A stretch of DNA of 64,000 nucleotides from an uncultured Anaeroplasmataceae bacterium (GTDB lineage: Bacteria > Bacillota_I > Bacilli_A > Acholeplasmatales > Anaeroplasmataceae). This document shows, one piece after another, positions 25,785 to 34,577 of the stretch (the stretch's first letter is position 1; each line of letters starts with the position of its first letter). Where the stretch lies: assembly GCA_944325695.1 (NCBI GenBank), contig CALVBA010000001.1, positions 1 through 64,000 of the forward strand, given 5' to 3'. Under the pieces are notes generated by a model. It was not told where the DNA came from and ran no database searches. It worked only from the letters and a program-made list of their open reading frames with translations. Made by a program: the position numbers and the translations under genes.

Positions 25785-27620
25785 TTATTCAATCTTTGAT
25801 TCATTTTCTTTAATGAACTGATTTTTATACAATGAATAATAATATCCTTGTTGCATTAATAGTTCCTTATGCGTTCCGTGTTCAATAATTATTCCATCTT
25901 TTAATACTAAAATTAAATCACAATCAACAACAGTCGATAAACGGTGTGCAATCATTAAGCTAGTACGACCTTTTAAAGATATTTTTAAAGCATCTTGAAT
26001 CATCTTTTCAGTTTGCGTATCAATACTTGATGTCGCTTCATCTAAGATGATAATCCGCGGATCTTTGATTAATGCTCTGGCAAAAGAAATCAATTGACGT
26101 TGACCTTGAGAAAGCTTATTACCTCCTTCTCCAACTTCACTATCATATCCTTTTTCCATTTTCATAATAAAATCATGAGCATTAATCATTTTACAAACTG
26201 CTATAACTTCTTCATCGGTTGCATCTAATTTACCATATTTAATATTATCTTTAATCGTACCACTAAATAATTGTGGCGATTGTAAAACATATCCTAAATT
26301 AGAATGTAACCACGAAATAGAACGTTCTTTATAATTTCTACCATCAATTAAAATTTCTCCTGAAGTTGGTTCATAAAAGCGACACACCAAATTCACAATC
26401 GTTGATTTTCCACTTCCCGTGTGCCCTACTAAAGCCACACTTGTTCCAGCTTTAATTTTCAAGTTGAAATCTTTTAAAACAGTTTCTCCTCTATTATACT
26501 TAAATGAAACATTTTTAAATTCAATATCTCCATTAATAGGTTCAAAGTTTTCTTTTTTCATATCGAAAATAGTCCCATATTTAGCGATTACTTCTTTTGT
26601 ATCTTCAATTTCAGGCTTTGTTTCAATCAATGAAACTATGCGTTCTGCTGATGCTTGAGCTTGCTGGAAATCAGCTAAAATTCGTGATATTGACATTACA
26701 GGATCAAAGAATTTGATTGTATAATCGATAAATACATATAAAAGTCCAACTTGAATAGCATGATCAAGTACCATAAATGAGCCTGCATAAAGCGTTCCAG
26801 CAACACCAATATATCCTAAAATGAAAATACATGGTCCAAAAAGCGAGCTAAATAACACCGAACGTAAAGCATTTCTACGATAATTATAAACTAATCCTCG
26901 AAACTCATTGCTATTCTTTTCTTCAATAACCAATGATTTCGTTGTTTTACTTCCCATAAATCCTTCATTTAAAGATGCAGTAATTTGTGAATTTATTTTA
27001 CGAACATTACGATATGACTTTAACATTTTATTTCTAAAATAAATACTTACAAACATTAAAAATGGTAATAAACAAATAATGATCAGTGCTAATTTAAAGT
27101 TTTTGATCATAACAACAATTAAAATTCCCATCATCGTTAATGCCGACCACAACAAGTCAATACATCCCCACGAAATTATATTAGCTAATTTTCGAGAATC
27201 ACTTGTCATACGTGCCATAATCCACCCTAGCGGTGTTAAATCAAAATAACTAAATGGTAATTTTTGTAGATTTTCATATGCTTGTTTGCGCAAGTTATAA
27301 GAAGTATGTGTCTCAATATAACCTGCAAAATATAAAAATCCTGATACAGTAATAAAATATGCAATAGCAATGAAAATATAAATTGTTATGAAAAAACCGA
27401 CATTATCATAATTTGACATATCTTGATTTTGTTGAAAATAGTGATTAATTGCATATTCATTTAATAACGGATATGTTACATCTAAAATTGCTACCAAAAC
27501 AATCATTGTAATCATTAAGAAAGCTTGTTTACGGTTAATTAAAACTGTCTTAATAATTTTTTTCCATGTATCTAAAGAGGCTTTTGTATTAGAATAATCT
27601 TCTTCATTGAATTGTTCCAT
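25785..27620 (-). CDS. heterodimeric ABC exporter subunit (canonical ATPase site)
   Basis: A 611-residue half-transporter: six transmembrane helices (about 30-320) and an ATPase domain (about 365-600). Walker A is GHTGSGKST, the signature LSQGQRQ, and Walker B IIILDEATSSID with the catalytic Glu intact; the switch His lies in IAHRLST. It follows its partner gene with one base between stop and ATG, so the two are coupled. Such pairs (YknU/V-like, TM287/288-like, BmrCD-like) export drugs, lipids or peptides. The substrate is unknown. GGAGG precedes the ATG. Confidence 0.92.
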   Translation of the reverse strand: MEQFNEEDYSNTKASLDTWKKIIKTVLINRKQAFLMITMIVLVAILDVTYPLLNEYAINHYFQQNQDMSNYDNVGFFITIYIFIAIAYFITVSGFLYFAGYIETHTSYNLRKQAYENLQKLPFSYFDLTPLGWIMARMTSDSRKLANIISWGCIDLLWSALTMMGILIVVMIKNFKLALIIICLLPFLMFVSIYFRNKMLKSYRNVRKINSQITASLNEGFMGSKTTKSLVIEEKNSNEFRGLVYNYRRNALRSVLFSSLFGPCIFILGYIGVAGTLYAGSFMVLDHAIQVGLLYVFIDYTIKFFDPVMSISRILADFQQAQASAERIVSLIETKPEIEDTKEVIAKYGTIFDMKKENFEPINGDIEFKNVSFKYNRGETVLKDFNLKIKAGTSVALVGHTGSGKSTIVNLVCRFYEPTSGEILIDGRNYKERSISWLHSNLGYVLQSPQLFSGTIKDNIKYGKLDATDEEVIAVCKMINAHDFIMKMEKGYDSEVGEGGNKLSQGQRQLISFARALIKDPRIIILDEATSSIDTQTEKMIQDALKISLKGRTSLMIAHRLSTVVDCDLILVLKDGIIIEHGTHKELLMQQGYYYSLYKNQFIKENESKIE

Positions 27621-27621
27621 T

Positions 27622-29436
27622 TTACTTTTCCTCCTTTTTTACAATATCATTAAATTCATCTTCGAGATTACCTTGAATCTTCCATAAATGAGAATAAATT
27701 CCCTCTTGGTTTACTAATTCATCATGAGTCCCTATTTGCGCTACTTTACCGCTATCTAAAACAATAATTAAATCAGCTTCTTTTGCTGTGGTTGTTCGAT
27801 GTGTAACAATAATCATTGTACTTCGTTTTTCTTTATTTGTTAAAGCGGTACGAATCATCAAATCAGTTTGAGTATCTACCGCACTTAAAGAGTCGTCAAA
27901 AATAATGACAGGTCTATCTTCAACCAACATTCGAGCAATCGCTAAACGTTGCTTTTGACCTCCACTCAAAGTACTTCCCTTTTCACCAACTAATGTCTTA
28001 TACCCCAATTCAAACTGTTCAATATCTTCATGAATTGCGGCTTTAGAAGCTGCTTCAAAAATCAATTTTGGTTCTTTGTTTGATGAAATAGCAATATTTT
28101 CATATATCGTTTTACTAAATAAGAATGGTTCTTGCAATACCATTCCAACATTTTTACGTAAATATTTTTTATCAATATTTTTAATATCTACTCCATCAAT
28201 CAAGATTGATCCTGAATCGTATTCTAACATTCTTGTTAATAGATTACAAATCGTTGACTTACCGCTACCAGTTTTACCAATAATAGCTACAGTTTGCCCT
28301 TTTTTAATATTAAAAGAAACGTGATCTAATAGTTGACTATCAGAATCATTAAATTTAAAACATACATCCTTAAATTCAATAGCTCCTTGAATATTTGGTT
28401 TTTCATTGCCATTAATTTCATATTCAGAAGGTGTCCTTAATATTTCATCAATTCGTTCAGAAGCTACTAACGAACGTCCAAAATCAGCAATAATACGTCC
28501 TAATCCTCTGATTGGAAATACCAACATCCCCATTAGTAATATACATGCCGCAATATCAGCACCATCAACTAACCCTTGTTTAGATAGGTTAATCCCTACC
28601 CAAAGAGTTAATACATACTGTAACATAACGGCACAATCTTGTGATCCCCAAAACAGTCCCATAGTTCTACTAAATTTACGGTCTTTTTCACGATAATCGA
28701 TTGATTGAGCATCCATTTTATCGAATTCATATTTTTCATTTGCAAAAGCTTTGACCACACGTGCTTGTGCAATATTCTCTTGAATGATGGTTGTCATTTT
28801 GGCTTCAGATTCTTCAATTTCTAAGAATTTTTTGTTAACATACCTGAAATAAATAACTGAAGAAATACCGCATATTGGAACAATTACAAGAGAAATCCAC
28901 ATTAATTGAATGTTTATTTTTCCTACTTGATAGGCTCCAATTAAAATAGTTGCAATAATACTTACTATTTCAGGAATTTTATTAGAAATAAAAGTACTTG
29001 AAGTATCAATATCCGATGTACATCTTTGAATTAAATCTCCTGTATCCACGTTATTATGGTATTGGTATGATAAATCCTGAATATGATCATATAGACTAAT
29101 TCGCATGTCTCGACTAATGTTTTCCGAAACTTTTCCACGAATATAATTATCTGCAAAACGCATCAAACTTCTAACTGCTTGTAAGACAATAATCATAATC
29201 GCCACACATAATACCACTTTTATTTTTTCTTCATTAGTATTTCTTGCTAAACTATTTAGAAAATTTAAAATCGGTTGTGGTAAATTTACATTATTTCCTT
29301 CATATCCCAAAACTTTCAAAGCGTATAAAACATAAATAGGAATATGAGAATATAAATACTGTAAAACCACAACTAAAATAAGCGAAACAAAGATATATGG
29401 AGTATATCTGTATCCCCACTTAAATAACTTTTTCAT
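27622..29436 (-). CDS. heterodimeric ABC exporter subunit (degenerate ATPase site)
   Basis: A 604-residue half-transporter with six helices in the first 320 residues and a C-terminal ATPase. Walker A is GKTGSGKST and the signature LSGGQKQR. Walker B reads VIIFDDSLSAVD: Asp stands where the catalytic Glu should be, the usual sign of the non-hydrolysing site of a heterodimeric exporter. The switch His in VTHRTTT is kept. It is first of the two-gene operon. Confidence 0.92.
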   Translation of the reverse strand: MKKLFKWGYRYTPYIFVSLILVVVLQYLYSHIPIYVLYALKVLGYEGNNVNLPQPILNFLNSLARNTNEEKIKVVLCVAIMIIVLQAVRSLMRFADNYIRGKVSENISRDMRISLYDHIQDLSYQYHNNVDTGDLIQRCTSDIDTSSTFISNKIPEIVSIIATILIGAYQVGKINIQLMWISLVIVPICGISSVIYFRYVNKKFLEIEESEAKMTTIIQENIAQARVVKAFANEKYEFDKMDAQSIDYREKDRKFSRTMGLFWGSQDCAVMLQYVLTLWVGINLSKQGLVDGADIAACILLMGMLVFPIRGLGRIIADFGRSLVASERIDEILRTPSEYEINGNEKPNIQGAIEFKDVCFKFNDSDSQLLDHVSFNIKKGQTVAIIGKTGSGKSTICNLLTRMLEYDSGSILIDGVDIKNIDKKYLRKNVGMVLQEPFLFSKTIYENIAISSNKEPKLIFEAASKAAIHEDIEQFELGYKTLVGEKGSTLSGGQKQRLAIARMLVEDRPVIIFDDSLSAVDTQTDLMIRTALTNKEKRSTMIIVTHRTTTAKEADLIIVLDSGKVAQIGTHDELVNQEGIYSHLWKIQGNLEDEFNDIVKKEEK

Positions 29437-29518
29437 TTACCCACACTCTCCCTTACAATAATTTATACTTTATATTATACACCATTTAAAATATTTTTAA
29501 AATAGCATAAAAATTATA

Positions 29519-29548
29519 AAAAAAGCATTTGAAATATTTCAAATGCTT
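29519..29548 (-). terminator. terminator of the glycan locus
   Basis: A 26-bp perfect palindrome (29523-29548, AAGCATTTGAAAT and its complement), with a T run on the minus strand, immediately after the GT2 stop codon. Confidence 0.85.
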
Positions 29549-29554
29549 AATTAA

Positions 29555-30850
29555 TTATGAGCTAATTTCATCTATCTTACGATTAATCGTGTGTGGTACT
29601 TTAACCCATTGTACTTTTTTAAATAATGCCATAAATGACAATGGTAGATAAAAAAACATATAAATAGGGAATGTAAAACAATAAAAGATTTGTTTGTATA
29701 ATGGACAACGAATATTTTTATGATATTTTAGTATGACAATAAAAGCGTTAATAACCAGTAATCCAAAAAATGTCATTCCTAGTGAGCTAAATAGTTGAAT
29801 AGCTAATTTAAAAAACTCTGCGCTAGAATATTCTAAAAAAGATGCATTAATAAAAGTTGATATTGAATAAATAACAAACCACAATGTCGTAATAAGTGGA
29901 ATCGGACTGACATGAACGCATAATTCAAAACTTTCAGCATTAAATCCTTTAAAGTTTTTCTTTATAACTTTTTTAGCATCCCTAAAAAAGATCTGGTGCA
30001 TTCCTTTACACCAACGCAAACGTTGATTTAATGAACTTTTTAATGTTGTTGGTTGTTCATCATAAAAAACTGCATCAGCACAATAACCAATTTTAATTCC
30101 TTCTAAACTACATTTTAAAGAAAATTCAATATCTTCGGTCATCGTATGACAAACCCATCCTGTTTCTTTTAAAAGGTCGGCGCTAATAAAAAAACCCGTT
30201 CCAGAAACAAAAGTTCCAATATCAAAAATACTTCTTGATTGATGAATTAATAAACATTCACGATAAAAAGCCATTGATGCTCCTGCACTAATCCAGTTTT
30301 CAAAGTTTTTTGTATCCCTAAATGATGTAGATACTTTATATCCAGCATCAAATACTTTATTCATCTCTGTAGTGTAATTTTTAGATACTAAATTATCCGC
30401 ATCAAATATAAAAAAAGCTTCATATCCATTATCGTGTTCTCTAAAAATTTTATTAAGTAAAAAGTCTAATGCATAACTTTTTCCTCGTTTTTCTTCATCA
30501 AATCGTTCATATACAATAGCTCCCGCTTTTTTAGCTAAAAGAGCTGTTTTATCATTGCAATTGTCCGCTACAACGAAAACTTGCATTAACTCTTTGGGAT
30601 AATCTTGAGCATAAATACTATGAATCAAATTTTCAATAACGATCTCTTCATTATGTGCACTAATTAAATATGCATACTTATGATTGACCTTCGCATCAGC
30701 AAATTTACGTGGCCTTGTTATAAGTCCAATAAAAGAATATAGCATTTGATGAAAATATATCAAAAAGACAACAATTGTAAAAATCAAATTTATGATTGAA
30801 ATGATTGTCCCAAAAGTATTTTGTTTTACAATGAAGTTGGTTAAAATCAT
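29555..30850 (-). CDS. membrane glycosyltransferase family 2 (paralogue A)
   Basis: A 431-residue processive-type GT2. An N-terminal membrane helix is followed by the GT-A domain: YLISAHNEEIVIENLI, DNCNDKTA, FIFDADNLV (the DxD-like metal site), TEDIEFSLKC (catalytic TED) and QRLRWCKG (the QxxRW product-site motif). Three or four C-terminal membrane helices complete it. This layout is shared with cellulose, hyaluronan and poly-GlcNAc synthases. It is paralogous along its whole length to the gene 86 bases upstream. ATG 30850 is chosen because GGGTGG precedes it; the frame opens at a GTG three codons earlier. The sugar is unknown. Confidence 0.87.
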   Translation of the reverse strand: MILTNFIVKQNTFGTIISIINLIFTIVVFLIYFHQMLYSFIGLITRPRKFADAKVNHKYAYLISAHNEEIVIENLIHSIYAQDYPKELMQVFVVADNCNDKTALLAKKAGAIVYERFDEEKRGKSYALDFLLNKIFREHDNGYEAFFIFDADNLVSKNYTTEMNKVFDAGYKVSTSFRDTKNFENWISAGASMAFYRECLLIHQSRSIFDIGTFVSGTGFFISADLLKETGWVCHTMTEDIEFSLKCSLEGIKIGYCADAVFYDEQPTTLKSSLNQRLRWCKGMHQIFFRDAKKVIKKNFKGFNAESFELCVHVSPIPLITTLWFVIYSISTFINASFLEYSSAEFFKLAIQLFSSLGMTFFGLLVINAFIVILKYHKNIRCPLYKQIFYCFTFPIYMFFYLPLSFMALFKKVQWVKVPHTINRKIDEISS

Positions 30851-30935
30851 AAAAACCACCCTTTTCCTGCTTTTATTACCCTATTTTTTATAATATTACA
30901 ATAAAACAATAAATATGTGTATATCTTGTGCAAAA

Positions 30936-32222
30936 CTACAAATCTGAAATTTTTTTATCCACAGTATGTTCGACTTTAACCCAATTAACTTTTTTAAATA
31001 ATGCTTTAAATGAAAGCGGGATAAAAAGCATCATATAAATTGGGAAAGTAAAACAATATCTTATTTGCTTACTTAATTTACATTTAATATTCTTATGATA
31101 TTTAATAGTCACAATAAAAGCTTGTAACAAGGCTATTGCATATAAAAGAAGCAAGAAGAATATAAAATTTTGAACACCAATAGCGATACATTGTTCCCAT
31201 GAAAAGTTTTGAAAAAATGCAAAAAATAATAATAGTAAAGTATAGATTAATGACCATAAAAATGTTAAAACCGGTAATGGACATACATGCACAAACATTT
31301 CAAAACATGTTAAACTTCCTTTAGTTAAAAATCCTTTTAACAGCTTAAAACCATATCTAAAGAATATTTGATGTGTTCCGCGACACCAACGTAAACGTTG
31401 TTTATTGGATTGTTTTAACTTTTCTGGTTGTTCATCATAAAATACAGCCGACCCACAATAACCAATCTTAATACCTTGAATGGCACAATTTACTGAAAAT
31501 TCAATGTCTTCAGTTAAAGTATGATACGGCCACCCATTTTGTTTGCGTAATACTTTATCTGAAACATAAAAACCAGTCCCAGCAACATATGTTCCTATCC
31601 CTACAAAACTACGAGATTGATGAATAATAATATTTTCACGTAAAAATGTCATCGATGATCCAGCACTAATCCAATTATCAAAGTTTTTAGTATCTCTAAA
31701 CGAAGTAGCCACATCATATCCCTTATCAAGAAGTTTATTCATTTCTTTTGTATAATCAGGAGCAACTAAGTTATCCGCATCAAAGAATAAATAACCGTCA
31801 AAATCGTGATGTTCAGCAAGAATTTTTTTTATTGCATCATCTAAAGCATAACTTTTTCCTTTTTTAATTTGATTAAATCGTTCAATTACTATAGCACCAG
31901 CATTACGAGCTATAAGAGCTGTTTTATCTGTACAGTTATCTGCCACAACAAAAACCTGCATTAATTCTTTTGGATAATCTTGCGCATAAATACTTTGTAC
32001 TAAATTTCCAATAACAACCTCTTCGTTATATGCACAAATGATATAAGCAAACTTACGATTTAAAGTCGCATCTTTTAATTTTTTTCGTTTTACGAAAATA
32101 CTTAAAAACCCATAAAAGTATTGATGAAAATAAATAACTGCCAAAACAACAGATATAATGACATTAATCAATACTAATCTCGATTCAAAAATTCGCACAT
32201 CAGTTATTAAGTTGTATATCAT
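30936..32222 (-). CDS. membrane glycosyltransferase family 2 (paralogue B)
   Basis: A 428-residue GT2 with the same layout as its neighbour: AYIICAYNEEVVIGNLVQ, DNCTDKTA, YLFFDADNLV, LTEDIEFSVNC and QRLRWCRG, with membrane helices at both ends. The start is placed at ATG 32222, which has AAGGTG six bases upstream and sits one base after the stop of the preceding gene. The frame runs on upstream to a TTG at 32246. The tight coupling to a GtrA-fusion gene suggests both act on one lipid-linked glycan. Confidence 0.87.
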   Translation of the reverse strand: MIYNLITDVRIFESRLVLINVIISVVLAVIYFHQYFYGFLSIFVKRKKLKDATLNRKFAYIICAYNEEVVIGNLVQSIYAQDYPKELMQVFVVADNCTDKTALIARNAGAIVIERFNQIKKGKSYALDDAIKKILAEHHDFDGYLFFDADNLVAPDYTKEMNKLLDKGYDVATSFRDTKNFDNWISAGSSMTFLRENIIIHQSRSFVGIGTYVAGTGFYVSDKVLRKQNGWPYHTLTEDIEFSVNCAIQGIKIGYCGSAVFYDEQPEKLKQSNKQRLRWCRGTHQIFFRYGFKLLKGFLTKGSLTCFEMFVHVCPLPVLTFLWSLIYTLLLLFFAFFQNFSWEQCIAIGVQNFIFFLLLLYAIALLQAFIVTIKYHKNIKCKLSKQIRYCFTFPIYMMLFIPLSFKALFKKVNWVKVEHTVDKKISDL

Positions 32223-32223
32223 A

Positions 32224-34539
32224 TTAAACACCTTCATATTCTCCAAACTTTTTAAAAGAAGTATAACCTACCAATAAAGCTAAAGCAACTCCTCCAGCAA
32301 TAGAAATATAAAAAGAAGATTGCATTGCCTCTGATCCTTCGTATGATATTTTTACTTGATGTATTCCAGCATTAACTTTTAAAGCAACTAAACCATCAAT
32401 TTCTATAACTTCTAATACTTCATTACCACTTTTTGCCATATACCCTTTATAGTAAAATAATGGTAACTGAATAAGCACATCTTCAGTTGCTTGAATGTTT
32501 AATACATAGTTAGGAACATCACGTTTAACTACTTCAATATTTCCCTTACCTTCTAAAACAACAGGATTTAAATAAGGAAATTCTTCAATGGTATTAGATT
32601 GTTGGTATCTTAAATAATCTTTAACTTCTTGATATAAAGAGTTATCATAAATACTCTTATATTCAATATCGTAATACATTTTAGGGGCATATTCTTGTTG
32701 CCAACCCCCAGAAAAAGGATGAAGTGCGATATATTCAGAAATTTCATAATACCAATTATGGCCATTATGAAATTTACGCACAATATTAGAATTTGAAGTG
32801 CTAATTGTTAAGCAAAAACATATAATTCCTACGATAGCTACTTTAAATCCGTTGACAACACTTTCAATTGTTAACAATAAACATAAGATAACTACTAAGA
32901 AAAAACTTAAAAAAGACCATAGAAGATTAATAAATTGAATTGAATAAAAGATATCAGGAAGAATTCGCCAAATATCAGTATAAAACATTAATAATAGTAT
33001 AGCCCCTAACAATATAAGAAATTGAAATAAATTATTATAATTAAATGATACTTTTAAATCAATCTTAATGTATTTTGGTAAGAACGTTGCTAAAATATAA
33101 GCCCACAAAAACATAATATTTTGCGAAACAAATAAGACAATACCACCAAAAATAATTCCCAATAATATACAATATATTGGTTTTAATTTTAATTTTACAA
33201 TACGATCATTTAATATAACAAAAACAAGCATAACTAAAACATCGATTAAAAATAATAAAACATCTTTAAAGTTTGCAAAACGACGAATCCCAATAAGTAT
33301 ATCATTAATCGATTGAGATAAAATATATTCAATATTTGCATGCATCAAATAATCATTAGAGATATTATATATTCCCAATAACAAATGTTCTGTCAATCCT
33401 ACATAATAAAATGCAGGAATCATAATTGTAATTAAAATACTGATAATAGATAAAATAACAAATTTTGGTTTTTTAAAATTTTTCACTATTTTTTGGAAAT
33501 TAATTAAAAGATAAATAATTCCTAAAAAAGCGGTATAAAAAGCTGTAATGTTGTGGAATAAAATTAAAAGCGACATCGCACATATAGTAATTATAAACCC
33601 TTTTTCTTGTAAAGGTTTATGAATAATTCTATATAATCCTTCAAAAAACAGTGGTATAAAGGCAGTCGCAAACACTTCTGCTAAGGCATTCCGCTCAATA
33701 ATATTATAGATATGATATGGAACAACCAAATAAAGAATTGTACCCAAAAGTGCAATACGATTAGAATTAGTTATTAATTTAAGGAAGCGGTAAATAAAAT
33801 AGCCACTTAAATAGCAAAAGAAAATCAAAACAATTTTATATGAAATCATTAAGCTTAAGCCAAAAAAACTTAAAAAATAGCCAATTGAACCAGTAAGTAA
33901 ATGTGCTAATGGGGAATAAAAAATACGCGTATTATATCCCAAAAAAGAAATAATAATATGATTTTCTTGACATAAAAAATGGCCATTTTTTAATCCGTAA
34001 AAAACATCATAAATTTGTGCAAAATGAAATAATGTATCGTGTCCTTCGATTTGTCCAGGAATAAAAATTGGATACATCGTAGCTAGCGTTACTAGTAAAA
34101 TAATTAGATATGGCGTATATTTTTTTAAATCCTTATCCGCATATTCTTTATTAAAAACAAATATTTTACTAAAAACAAAATTTAAAATAATAACTAACAC
34201 ATTAGCAATAACTTTCATCAGCAAATCATTAACATGGAAGATATCAACAAAAATAACCATTAATAAAATATCTGCTATCCCAGTTAATATTCGACTAAAA
34301 ATAAAATAGATAAATTCTTTTATAAATCCTGTTTTCTTACTTTCAAAGACATATAATTTATTTGGAAAAAAAGCAAATACAACTGATGCTAACCAAGAGA
34401 TAGCTGTGCTTATAGCTGTGTTTAACCCTGCTTTTGTTAATATAAAATAACAAGAAATATTAACAATAGTCGTTAATCCTCCAACGATTAAATATAGGAT
34501 TATTTGTTTATATTTAATAAATAAATCTTTTAATTTCAT
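32224..34539 (-). CDS. GtrA-like flippase domain fused to a large YfhO/PTPS-related membrane protein (paralogue 1)
   Basis: A 771-residue polytopic membrane protein. Residues about 10-130 form a four-helix GtrA domain (YLIVGGLTTIVNISCYFIL, then NKLYVFESK and FSKIFVFNKE). The remainder has about ten more helices and an extracytoplasmic C-terminal domain (about 590-740), resembling membrane proteins of the YfhO/6-pyruvoyl-tetrahydropterin-synthase-related class. In that class lipid-linked sugars are used to decorate cell-wall polymers. HDTLFHFAQIYDVFYGLKNG after the GtrA part may be an active-site loop. ATG 34539 is used, after GGTGAT. A small hairpin at about 34557-34573 lies between it and its upstream paralogue. 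Confidence 0.78.
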   Translation of the reverse strand: MKLKDLFIKYKQIILYLIVGGLTTIVNISCYFILTKAGLNTAISTAISWLASVVFAFFPNKLYVFESKKTGFIKEFIYFIFSRILTGIADILLMVIFVDIFHVNDLLMKVIANVLVIILNFVFSKIFVFNKEYADKDLKKYTPYLIILLVTLATMYPIFIPGQIEGHDTLFHFAQIYDVFYGLKNGHFLCQENHIIISFLGYNTRIFYSPLAHLLTGSIGYFLSFFGLSLMISYKIVLIFFCYLSGYFIYRFLKLITNSNRIALLGTILYLVVPYHIYNIIERNALAEVFATAFIPLFFEGLYRIIHKPLQEKGFIITICAMSLLILFHNITAFYTAFLGIIYLLINFQKIVKNFKKPKFVILSIISILITIMIPAFYYVGLTEHLLLGIYNISNDYLMHANIEYILSQSINDILIGIRRFANFKDVLLFLIDVLVMLVFVILNDRIVKLKLKPIYCILLGIIFGGIVLFVSQNIMFLWAYILATFLPKYIKIDLKVSFNYNNLFQFLILLGAILLLMFYTDIWRILPDIFYSIQFINLLWSFLSFFLVVILCLLLTIESVVNGFKVAIVGIICFCLTISTSNSNIVRKFHNGHNWYYEISEYIALHPFSGGWQQEYAPKMYYDIEYKSIYDNSLYQEVKDYLRYQQSNTIEEFPYLNPVVLEGKGNIEVVKRDVPNYVLNIQATEDVLIQLPLFYYKGYMAKSGNEVLEVIEIDGLVALKVNAGIHQVKISYEGSEAMQSSFYISIAGGVALALLVGYTSFKKFGEYEGV

Positions 34540-34577
34540 GCTAATCACCAAAAGCTACCGGTGTAGCTCCTTCCATT

